This document shows, in pieces, positions 22,757 to 33,109 of a DNA stretch of 64,000 bases. Numbering within the stretch: position 1 is the first letter of the stretch; each line of letters starts with the position of its first letter. Position numbers and translations under genes: made by a program. This DNA comes from Laetiporus sulphureus 93-53 (taxonomy: Eukaryota; Basidiomycota; Agaricomycetes; Polyporales; Laetiporaceae): the NCBI RefSeq assembly GCF_001632365.1, contig NW_024468524.1, positions 9,141 through 73,140 on the forward strand. Reading direction: 5' to 3'. A model generated the notes under the pieces. The model had not been told where the DNA came from. It did not search any database and saw only the letters and a program-made list of their open reading frames with translations.

Positions 22757-23663
22757 ATGCACCACACTCCCTGGACAAAGATCCCCTCGAGCTCCCTCCC
22801 CTCCGACAGCATCCCCCCCGCGAACGCCAGGCAGTCCCCCTCCCCCGCGACCGTCGGCGGCAAGGGCAAGCGCGAAGTCCGCAGGCTCCAGAAGCTGCAC
22901 GATGCTCTCAAGGGCTCGACCGGGAGAGAGAAGGACCCAAAGGGCGGGTGCTTCTGTCAAGGTACGTCCTCCCCTTCTGCGCTCGCGTCTTCTTCGCATC
23001 GAAACACCCGCAGCGCGCATGCACGCTCTATCGCCGTACACACCCATCTGCCGCCACTGCGGCCTCATCCTCTGCGCGCTCCACCACCCTTCCTACGCCT
23101 GCCCCTCCTGCGCGGCCCCGCTCCTAACCCCGCCCGCACGCGCCGCCCTCCTCCGCACGATCGACACCCAGATAGCCGACACCCTCGCGCACGAAGCGGC
23201 CGAGCGCGCTCGTGCGCTCGAGGAAGCCCGCACCGCCGCGGGCGCGTTCCCCGCGCTGTCTGCCCTCACAACTAAAATCGCCGCCTCCGACGCACTCGTC
23301 GCGCACCCCGTGAACCAGTCGCACAAGGTCCTCTCGCTCAATGCAAAGACGAAGAGGGTCACCGTGGCTTCGTACCCGTCTACGCCTGCCATCTCCCGTT
23401 CGGCGTCGCGCGAGCGGCAGAAGGGAAAGGAAAAGGAAGAGCAGGAGACGCGCGTCCCGCCCCCGCCCAAGGAGGTCCCGCATGTGAGTAGCGATGCGCT
23501 GGACCCGCTCCGGCCCTGGGCGAACCTGCGCGGCGGGTGCGTGACCTACGTCCCTCTGCCGAAGGCGAGCGAGAGCGGCGCATCCAAAGGCAGCTCGAGA
23601 AGGAGGGGAAGGGGGAAAGGACATGGGTCTGGTACGCGAATAGAGAAGAAGGAGAATCAGTAG
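22757..23663 (+). CDS. ASC-1/TRIP4-type zinc-finger protein (Rqt4-like)
   Basis: Exons 22757-22961 and 23014-23663, intron 52 nt in phase 1; 284 aa. Residues about 50-100 carry a cysteine cluster split by the intron: CFCQ, then ICRHCGLILCALHH, then YACPSCAAPLL. This is the C2HC5-type zinc finger of activating signal cointegrator 1 (TRIP4). In yeast the corresponding Rqt4/Cue3-associated factor belongs to the RQT complex that splits collided ribosomes, so a role in ribosome quality control is inferred. Before it lies a basic helix (REVRRLQKLHDALK), also seen in the family. After it a charged helix is followed by a low-complexity basic tail. The protein is much shorter than animal TRIP4 and lacks the C-terminal ASCH domain. 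Start choice rests on the MHHTPWTKIP text and is not certain. Confidence 0.7.
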
Positions 23664-24365
23664 CGGGCAACGTGACTCGCCCTTCCTACGTATGTATGGT
23701 AGGACGGGCCCCCTCGAACGGCAGCGGCTCATTAGGAGCTGGCTGATGCTGCCATTATCCCACTGGCTATGCTATCCTCTGCGCACGGGTGAAACATCGC
23801 ATCGCATCGCACACGTCCATAAGAGCGACATGTAATGTACTTACATTAAACCACACAGTGTTCGCGAACCGCAGAATCTGGACGCGATGCGATGGAAGTC
23901 GAAGCTCTGCCCACAAATGAATACGGCTCATCTGGATCCTGGCCCGTGCCGTACTTCTTGCATTTTGCGGCATGCCGTCACAGGGCTGCTCTTCTCACCT
24001 GCAGGGCGACGTGGGCATCCTCGTACTTGGGTTCAGACCACCTGCACACGTCGGGCAGCAACCATTGCATCGCGCGACGCGTCTTCACACACCGTCATGC
24101 GCCTTTTCTTCCTCACCCTTACCCTTCTCCGGCGCGTTCCTGGTGAGAACGACGCACCTCCCACGCAGCCATGCCATCATTGCACATTGCACCATGCGTC
24201 ACTGGTCTGCAAACGGAAAAAACGCACTCGCACGGATCTGTATCAGGAAGAACGCACACCTCCGAATAACCACACACCGAACACCGAACACCGAACAGAA
24301 AAAAGGTTCATCGTTCAGGTGTAGCTAATTATGTTACATCGCACAACGCAGGCACAACCTTGAGC
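23664..24365. other. Spacer between convergent genes
   Basis: Only 3' flanks are seen. Small tandem motifs are present: CATCG repeats near 23792-23808 and ACCGAACACCGAACACCGA near 24277-24298. Short ORFs show no family features. Confidence 0.4.
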
Positions 24366-26771
24366 TTATCCACCATCGTCTCCATTCCCGGCCCCACTAT
24401 TGTCAGCGTCCGCGTCCGCATTCGCGTCCGAGTCCTCCGCGCCCGCGTACACCACCGCCCGCAGATCCTCCATCACCTCCCTCAGCTCACCCAGCTGCGT
24501 ATCCTTGTCGCGCAGCTCCTCCCTCGCCGCCGCCAGCTCCCTCTCGATCGCCTCCATCCGCCCTCCCTCCACCGCACCGTGCTCGTGTCCCGGGATCTCC
24601 TGCTCGAGGTTGAGGGGAGAGAGGAGGGAGGGCCAGTCCGGGAGTAAATCTCCCAGCGGGGGCGAGGATACCGAGGGTAACAACCACGAAGGGATGTCCG
24701 GGCTAAGGTTTGTCGGCGGCTCTGGTGGACCTTCCGAGGGGGCGGCGGTCTCTTGCGGCAAAGACCGTCGAGCTTCAGGTTCATGCACGGAGAGAATTGT
24801 AGGCAGCAGGGGCGATGCTAGATCCATGGGCTGTTCTTCATCGCCGTTCAGCAGGTTCCCTGTCCATACGGCTGATGCCGCCCTAGTCCCAGTCCCGGCC
24901 AGCGCGGGCGCGGGCTCCTCCAGCGCATCAGTCTGCACCGCGACGTCCTCGGCGGCTGCGCTGGCGTCGACCTTCGGCGGATTCGTCGCCTCCTCCAATT
25001 CGAGCCGCAAACCCGCAATCTCGTCGCGGAATTCACGCTCGCGTGACTCGGCGAATTCCCGCGTTCCACGAATCGCGCGCTTCAGTCCGTTCACCGTTTC
25101 CTTCAGCCTAGCGCAGAGTCGCGGTGGGTAAAACATTCAGGCAGAACGCGAACGCGAACCGTTTAGGCACTCACCTCTCACACTCTTTGTCACGTTCCTC
25201 ATCGCCATTAGGTTCTTTGACAGCACCGTTCAGATTCTAGAACAATCAGGCGGTGATCAACAGCGGGAGAAGGACCAAGGATCAGCGATAGGCGGTTCAC
25301 CTTGTCCTTGCCATCAGCCAATGTGGTTTTCAGCGCATCGCGCTCCGCGTGGAACGCGTCAATTTGCGACGAGAATAATTTGATCTCGTCGTTCAGGCGT
25401 TGCAGCTCTGGCCAGCGTTCGAGCAAGCTGTCAGGTGGGTTTGGCGCGGTGGCCGCGGCCGCGGCGAGGTTGAGCGGGGGGAGGGTGTAGGGCGAGGGGG
25501 ATAACTGGGCCGAGCGGGCGTGCAAGCCTGGGCTGGGTGGGATGCTCACCACGGGAGATAGTTGCGAATGCACGTTTTGGACGGCAAGGTAGGTGTTACC
25601 GGCAGCGACTGCTTCGCTGGTGCGCATTGGCTCTGCAGGGGGAGACTTTCCTGCCAAAAGCGAACTTACAGCAGTAGAGACGAGGCTCGGAGACGAGTTG
25701 GCGCGGCGCGTGGAAGTGCTCTCGCTCAGCCGGGCATGTTCCAGCTGTTAACACGTAAGTAATCACCTACAAAGATAGAGGCACAGGAGAAGGACGTACG
25801 CGCTCAGATATGCCCTTTACCTCGGCTTCCAGCTCCCGGTTCCGCGACGCGGAGATTTCGAGGATCTGGACCGCTTGTTCCTGCGTGTACCGCAGTGGCT
25901 TGTGAGATGATGCTCGCTCCCGGTCGCTCGTTGTTGGTCGCCCTGGCGAACGCGTTTCCCCATGGAGTAATAGCTCGTCCTCTAAAGGCTCCGGTGGAGA
26001 TGGGAGGTGGGCATCACGGGCTTCGAGCTCTGCCTCTCTGCGCGCGAGGCGGGCGGTGAGCGATAGGACCTCGGCCTCGGCGTGTTCGCGCGTCTGTGCG
26101 TGCGCGCGTCGCTCTGATTCGAGCTCGGACCTCAGCGATGCGACGATGGCTTTGGCGTAGTTCAGTGTGTCAGCGTCAGCTTGCTCTGCGTTACCGGTGG
26201 TGCGAGTGGGAATGGGGTCTGCGGAGAGATGTGTCATTTCAGGGGATACCCGACGGTTCGGGTAGGGTGACGAACCTAGAGGGGTCATCAATGTCAGACG
26301 ACTGTGAGGCCACAACGAATAGTCGTTCGCAGCCTCAACTGGGATGAGATCAGATTAGGCAATGAAACTACGACGCCCGCAAGCTACGCCCAAGCACGTA
26401 CGATATACCTGGACACACCTTTCTCTAGCACCACGGCCAGTGCCTCTCGTATATCATCCCAGTCCCCCTGGGCCTCCTTGATGTACCGAAGGCAGCGCTC
26501 GAGCTTGTCGCGCACCCGCTCGCCGCTGCGCCTCTCCGCTTCGATCTCCTTCCTGTGCGTGATGTGCAGCGAGTCGATGGTGTCGAGTGCGGATAGCAGC
26601 CTAGCGTGCATCTGAGATGCGTGGGTGGCAGTGAGCTGCAGCTGGAGCTCGAGTGCTGCGATCTGTAGGGACCCATCTGCCGTTGATGCGAGCATGCAGA
26701 GATTGATGGCTCACCTGCGCATCTCTCTCCTCGATCACCTTTGCGAGATCTTGATGTCGCTTGTTACCCAT
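24366..26771 (-). CDS. Coiled-coil protein, unrecognised
   Basis: Six exons on the minus strand: 26715-26771, 26419-26662, 25800-26338, 25301-25744, 25175-25236 and 24366-25107; all junction phases agree; 695 aa. The N-terminal about 100 residues form a coiled coil (DLAKVIEERDAQIAALELQLQ across the first junction, then RRSGERVRDKLERCLRYI). A second helix lies at about 150-280 (EQAVQILEISASRNRELEAE), a third around residue 400 (LQRLNDEIKLFSSQIDAF), and a fourth in the last exon (ERELAAARE..). Between them are Pro/Ser-rich linkers. The tail is acidic (DANADADADNSGAGNGDDGG). Such proteins are often cytoskeletal or organelle scaffolds, but nothing here fixes a function and I do not recognise a family. 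Confidence 0.7.
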
Positions 26772-27269
26772 GCGACAGCCGAAGTTATGAGAATAATAGA
26801 TTTGAGAGCAAAACGACCGAGACTGAATAGAACGAACGGTAAACTAGCCCTTGTGATGTGGTTCAGATATACACGTAAATAGGATAAATACAGCCCGAGA
26901 GTCTGCACGGGATGTGGAAAGGAGTTGCGCTCGCAAGAGTTGGGTGGCGGAGGGAACAACAGCGCTGGGGCCCCACAAAGGTCAACAAAGCGTGAGATTT
27001 CTTATTTGGCCGGCGCCGCGGTGATGCCGCGACGGTGGCGAAAGGACATGATCTGTCTCCACAACGATTGATGCGATGTATCGTAGTTGCGGTGAGAGAT
27101 GGAGAAAGTCAAAGGAGATAATGGGGTCTTTAAGCGTGCGAGCTGCACACCATCTTCCTCCCACGCCTCAGTCATATTGACAACCACAAATGAAAGCTTA
27201 TATCCAACAATAGATACAGCATTGCACAGGATCTTTACATCGATGATACGTATGAGGTGAATGCGGTAC
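26772..27269. other. Spacer upstream of the coiled-coil gene
   Basis: Probable promoter of the minus-strand coiled-coil gene and 3' flank of the glycosylase gene. A short GC palindrome, GCCGGCGCCGCGG, lies near 27010. No gene seen. Confidence 0.4.
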
Positions 27270-28411
27270 TTAGGTCTGCAGCTCATCTGTCAGTTCCCGC
27301 AAATAGGATATACCAACTGATTCTCCGGGCCCATCGAGCTTATCCCAACTGCGAAGCTCCGATACGGCCCATTTCCACTTCTTACGCACCAAAATATCAC
27401 ATCAGCAATCAAGGTTGCGGGCGTTGAGTAAGATGTACGTACAATGTACTTTACGAGTTCCTTATCGTGCGGCATGACACGCTTCCACTCGTCGGGAGGC
27501 CCGCAAAATATCCGATACGAGTCCAGCGCATATGGCCCGCTTCCAGGAAGGTGCGACGCACATGTAGGTGGATAGCGCTGTCTGACCTTCTCGAGAAGGC
27601 CCGTCTCGCTGGACAGCATCCGGGCCTGCACGTAGCACCGCGAAGGGCGCAGCGCGCCGGGCTGCGGGGGGTCGGACACGTATGCCTGCGATAGCGCTAT
27701 CAGGCGCTTCGTGCGAGACTTTCCGAGCCCGAGGTGCGTGATGAGCCGTTCTAGAGCATCCGGGCTCGCTATAAATATCTCCACGAATAAGGGGCGCTGT
27801 CAGGCGTGCTAGCAGCGAAAGTGGCTATGCGAACCTTGGGCGAGAGCGGGTGCGGTGGGCCAGCGCGCGGTGAGGTCGAAGAAGGTCGGGACGGCGTGCC
27901 GTCCTGCGGTTTTGTTCAGGAGCGCGACGGCCACCAGGACTTTCCACGGGTCGTCCGCTACGTGTTCTGCAGGCAGACGGGCGCGGTGAACACGGAACTT
28001 ACCTCGGCCATCACGGTTCTCACCTTGGATCAGAATTGGTTTTGCCATGTACAAATCATGATATGAGCTCACGAAGAGGTCATGGAACCGCCGAAAAGCC
28101 GCGTTCCGCAGCAACAGCTGGATCTCTTCGGAAACAGCATCAGCAGATGAGTTGGCACTCTCTGCCAAGTCATCACGCGCAATCACATCACTAGAATACG
28201 TTGATTCGGCTCGGATTCTGGCGCCAGAGTCCGCCGCCGAGAAGTAGCAAGAAGTTACGAGTGCGTCTGATATCTCCTTGTCATCACCTGCCGGTGTCGT
28301 GCCCTGGACGTTCTCGTGCCTTCGTTCGGTCTTATTGAAATACGGTGAGCAAACTGAACGGCGAGAAGGTGGGGTCCATTGCGCGTGGTGGCCAGAGAGG
28401 GCTGGTGGCAT
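27270..28411 (-). CDS. MBD4-like HhH-GPD DNA glycosylase
   Basis: Five exons on the minus strand: 28003-28411, 27835-27966, 27443-27768, 27314-27380 and 27270-27286; phases agree; 316 aa from MPPALSG. An in-frame ATG 26 codons upstream (28489) is possible. The catalytic core starts DPWKVLVAVALLNKTAGR and continues with a helix-hairpin-helix region (LITHLGLGKSRTKRLI). Then comes LPGSGPYALDSYRIFC, whose Asp aligns with the catalytic Asp of mammalian MBD4, and EWKRVMPHDKELVKY. MBD4 enzymes remove thymine or uracil opposite guanine, often at deaminated methyl-CpG, and start base excision repair in the nucleus. The N-terminal part has an SPYF motif and low-complexity text but no methyl-CpG-binding domain. 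The short intron before KWKWAVSEL has a weak acceptor. Confidence 0.85.
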
Positions 28412-31400
28412 AAAGCAGGCGAACCTAATGAAGACAGGCGCTCGCGAGCGCCCGAGTAGTAGTAAATAGGCGCTGAGAAGGTGTTTCATGTGTGAATTCG
28501 ATGTGCCTCAAGGCCTCGCTCGCGGATCAGACATCAGGATATCCTAGTATTCGTACACGCTTCTGAGCACTAGTACCTATCATAATCGACGGTGGACGTT
28601 CTACAAGGAATCCCTGCGGTGCCGCACAGCCGCATGCATAGCTCCACTCCACCGGTGCTCTGTAGACGCCTCTCATCCACATCCACTCTATTGATGTACG
28701 GAAGCGAACACATTCCGAGGGGTGACCATGCACAACGAAGACTCCCCACTGCCTCGTTCGCCGTTCGCTGAACGCGAGGGCGATGAACTTCCCATGTCAT
28801 CCTAGGTCCTAGGAACCCCGAAGCCAGGTAAGGTTCACGTCCTGTTCGAATTGGGCCTCCAGGCTTGCGCATCACCTTTCCGCTTCCTTGGAGCAGTGAT
28901 GCTGATGCTATCTGTAACAGGGAGACAAAGAGCAGGCGATGCTCGGATATCTCGTACTCTGCGCCGCGGCCGCCTTGACTACCACCAATGCTCTGGCGAT
29001 CGACCGGCGTGTGGTCAAGACGATGGCTGATACAGGGAAGAGTGGCTGACTTATCTGATATGCAGGCGATGCAGACACTGGACACGTTTCGTGGACCACA
29101 CAGCTAATGCGATCGCAGCATTTTTGGTATTGACCCCGTCCAGATATCGCGACGCAGAGGCATGGCATCACACCACACAGCTTCTGGAATGAATAGCGAA
29201 GGTGGACTGGGGTACGTTTCCCTTGTGGTGGCAACAGAGCTTCCGGAGAGAGACCCTGTCCGAGCAGTCAGGCAATGTGTACTTGAGACACGAATCATAA
29301 TAGAACCACCAATGGAAAGCAAATCCCCGGCCGCATGATATTTCCAGGAACACACGGATGAAACGCGCAAGTGGACGGATATCCAGTGCCAACCGCACAT
29401 GGTGAAGACGAGAAGCCTCGCCAGGCAACGCATTCCAGACATCCATACCACTGTCCCGCGCGCGCTGCAGGCAGAAAGCATCGCCGGGATCGTTCATGCA
29501 ATGAACGTGGAATCGCACGGTAACGATGTCAACGGATCGCCGACACCGTTCTGGGCTATCACGCTCGGATTAGCGACCATAGAGCGGCGTCGTCTCGTCG
29601 AACGGGCGCAAGCATCGTGAGACTCGTTCGGCCAACGGCCCCATCTTCGCTCATGATGCAGCACGAATCCTGTTCCCTCGCCCTACATCTCATTTGCGGG
29701 GGACCAGGACCTCCACGCACCGATACGAACAGAGCAAAATTGCTGATACCCACGCGCATGGGTGCGCATCATACGAACAGAGATGATAGATATGCTTGAG
29801 GCGACGGCATGATGTTCCCGCTTCGGCCAGGGCGCTGACGGCGTCCCTTCCGCGATGTCGCTCAGGCTGCAGTGTGGACGCCGGTCAATGTTGCGATGCC
29901 GTACGCTCAAGACGGGTAAATGTAGACGTACGCTGATCCTGCTCCAGGCCGAACAATGCCCGCGGGCATGCCTGGAAGCGGACAGCGTCGGCAGCTGAGA
30001 CCGCCGTGCATGCATTAGGCGAGATTTAATTGTACAGGATTGATTGGTTGACGGAACTTTGTTGCAGAGGTTCCTCGCCTATCATAGACGTGCGAGAGTA
30101 ATTGTGCACGATAAACTCTAACGGGAAGAGCTTGGTATCATCACTGCGAAATTATTGCAGCTGTGGGTTGGCATGTACCTTTTTTCGATTCTGATGGCAT
30201 CTGGGGATCAAATTTCCGCCGAATAATAATGTCGAGCACGCTGTTGCCGCGTCAAGTCACGGAGTCCATCTGCGCTGACCGCGGACATACCACACAGAAC
30301 AGAATTAATTATAGTACAGACAGCATTAGCGACGACGGTTTCAGCAAATTGAACGACTTGCGCGGAAGCCGGCGTCAAAGGGACGAGCACCCCCGGAAGA
30401 CAGATGGTATCACCATCAAGGTTCGATCTGTTCATCCTTGTGGCACTGAAGAAGACGCGCTGAAACGGCTAGCTTGTGATGGACATCAGTGGGAGATTCC
30501 ATCTGGGAACACATCGCAGAATGGTGAGTTCCCTATCACGATAGCCATGGCCGCGGCATTGCCTTTGTTAACACAGGGCGTGCGCCTCGTGTTCGATGGT
30601 GGAGATGATTTCCAGCGGACCAAGCGGTGCATCAGCCGGCATCAGAGAGGCGAAAAGACAGCACGTTGATGCCGGAGCTCCGCCGGTGAATCATGATGCT
30701 GAGAAGGTGAGCAGCGATGCAACGGCTGCGACTGAATGCGTGGGGAGGCGGCGCGTGCTAAGCGGTTCGGAGACGCGGCCGCATCAGGTGGGCATGAAAT
30801 GGAAGGTCTATGGCCGGGGTGGACGGAAATCGGTCGCTATCTTACCGAGAGGGGGAGGAGAGTGCGGATTAGCGGACCAGAGTGGCGGGGCATGGGAAGA
30901 GGGAGGGCACGGGATTGGCCAAGGAGAGGGATTGGATCAGTCATTCAGGCGGCAGTGATGAACGCAGGATTAGTGGACGTGAGAAGAGTGTGATCAAATG
31001 CAGACCGCATTCGGAGGCAGTTCACCTTCCCTTCACAAAGGCAGCCTTGGCTCAGTCGAGCGGATCATGGGACGGCACGCACTTATCGCAGCGCGTGTGG
31101 CCGCTGGGGCGGCGTGTGCAGAGAGGCATAATGAACATCTCAGATCGAGCACGACGGAATCTGCATTCAGGGTCGTTGTGATAAGGTGATGCCGGCCGTT
31201 GATGGTGCTCGCCGGCTTCTCGCTGCTGCCGCGTGCCCACACACCGTGCATTGGGCGAGGCTCGAACGGCGGACGCAGGCGGGGGCGGGGTCGGGGTCGC
31301 TGTTGCTGCTGAATGATGGCCGAGGGGTGGCCGAGGGATGCGTGAGAAATCGCGGAGATTGAGGAATTATGGCGGCGCGTAAAGGGGATGATGGGCTGCC

Positions 31401-31565
31401 TGATATAGACTGGAAAGTTGATGTCGCTCGACCTCCCGGATCCTGGTTTGGGCGATTCAAGTCCTCCTCATCTCAGGCCTTTCCCGGGCGCCCGCTAGTC
31501 TTCGTGATCCTGCTCCCATCTCCCATCGTCTTCCCGCACAGCTCCTGACCGGACAGCCTTGAGAA
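28412..31565. other. Gene-poor region, about 3.1 kb
   Basis: Contains many short overlapping ORFs on both strands (longest about 170 aa at 28570-29085 minus and 30163-30669 plus). None shows a domain, a paired exon or biased composition. The right end is probably promoter of the GATA gene. Purine-rich GGGAGAGGG-like patches occur near 30780-30940. I see nothing else. Confidence 0.35.
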
Positions 31566-33109
31566 ATGCTCAACTGGTGCGCCTTTGCATATATATACCC
31601 CCATCAGTTCCTCCCTCTGACGCCACTTCCTTTCAGCGAGCCCGCCCGCTCTCCTCCCCCGCCCCTCAACGTCCCCAGCAGGCCAACAACTCCCCCGACC
31701 CCCCGCCAGCAGAACTCGTCCCCGCCATCGGCCGAGCACCCTGTCACGACCACCGCCTCTCCAACCCAGAAGCGCGTCAAGGTCGAGCCTGCTCCGCCTC
31801 AATCTACCCCCTACTCGGGATATCACGATCAGCGCCAGTGGGTTCGTCGCTTCGTACATTGTTCCTTTCACCCGATGATTGATCGTTCTGATCTCCCATA
31901 TTCGCTCTTAACCCGCCCTCACTCACAGCACTACCACCACTTTTACCCGCCCCACGACTATTCGAGTATGCCCCATCGCGTCCACGGTGCTGAAAGAACC
32001 TCTGCGTTCGTCCACTCCCCTCGTCTCTCCTTCCTCGACCGCTCTGACGCGCCCCCCTTCGCGTTCAGTCACCACCCCGAAGACTCGTCCCACTACGGAC
32101 GCATGCACCAGCAGCCCACCCCGCCGCCAATTGCCACTCTCCATCACTCGCCTGCCATGTCCACGTCCTCGCTTGCGAGTTCGTCCATCTCTCCCTCCCC
32201 TCCCGTAAGTTTTCTGCTGGCATCCCCGAACGTGTGCTCACGTGCATCTTAGGTCTCCCAGCCGTCCACGCCGTACTACCAGCACCCGGCCCCCATGCAC
32301 CAGGCGCCGGGTTATCCGTACAACCCGAATTCGAGCATGAGCGCGCGATACGCATCTGATGCCCACCAGACCTCTCCTTACGCGCCCGCGCCACATTCCG
32401 GCCAAGTTTCCACGCGTGCCATCCGCCCGTCCTACGTCGCGTCTCAGCCTTACCCCGGTCAGGCTAACTATATCATCCACACCGATGACGCTGCGACCAA
32501 GCTCAGCGACAGGGTCCGCCGCAAGTGCTACAACTGCCGAACAACCGACACGTCCACTTGGCGCCGCTCGAGCCTCACCCCCGGTAAAGTGGTACGTACT
32601 CGGCGCCCGATCATCCCGGCGTCCTTTTTCACTGATCCTGGCTTGTCCATCAGCTGTGCAACAAGTGTGGTCTCTTTGAGCGCACGCACTCGCGCCCCCG
32701 CCCGGAACAGTTCCCCCACAAAAGAGGTCCCGTCGTGACTGCTTCCTTCAAGTCGTCCAGGACGCCCCCTCCGTCGTCGCGCCTTCCGCCCATCTCGACC
32801 CACCATATGCACGCGCTCCCGCCGCACCACGCGAACCACCCGTCGCTTATGCCCCGCGCCGACGCGATGCAGCAGCAGCAGGCTCCGCCCCCTCCGGCCC
32901 TGCAGCAGCCGCAGCAGGGAAACTACCACAACGCGAGCACGCTGCCCGAAATTCGCTCGCTGCTCAACACCCCTGCGACGGGCTCGCCGTCGTCGACGCA
33001 CGAGACGCTCGACGCGCAGAACCGGCCAGCCTCGCCAGCGCAGTCGGGCACGCCCTCGGGTGGGAGCCCGAGGTCCGAGCGTCGTGATTCGTACCGCTCC
33101 ACCAACTAA
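31566..33109 (+). CDS. GATA-type zinc-finger transcription factor
   Basis: Five exons: 31566-31576, 31637-31841, 31929-32204, 32253-32591 and 32654-33109; 428 aa. The first coding exon is only 11 nt (M-L-N plus two bases) and is chosen because it joins in phase to EPARSPPPPLNVP. The zinc finger spans the last junction: CYNC, 19 residues including TSTWRRSSLTPGKV, then CNKCGLFERTHSRPRP. Loop length 19 exceeds the usual 17 or 18, but the WRR and CNKCG signatures are kept. Single-finger GATA factors bind GATA motifs and control nitrogen, iron or light responses; which applies here is unknown. Flanks are Pro/His/Gln-rich and disordered, with a poly-Gln/Pro patch near residue 325. A TATA-like ATATATATA at 31591-31599 falls inside the proposed first intron, so the true start may differ. 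Confidence 0.85.

Noticed and set aside
28570..29085. 171-aa minus ORF
   Set aside because: No motif and no neighbouring exon; overlapping ORFs of similar length exist in other frames.
30163..30669. 168-aa plus ORF in a gene-poor region
   Set aside because: No domain, no coding-like periodicity that I could see, no splice partner.
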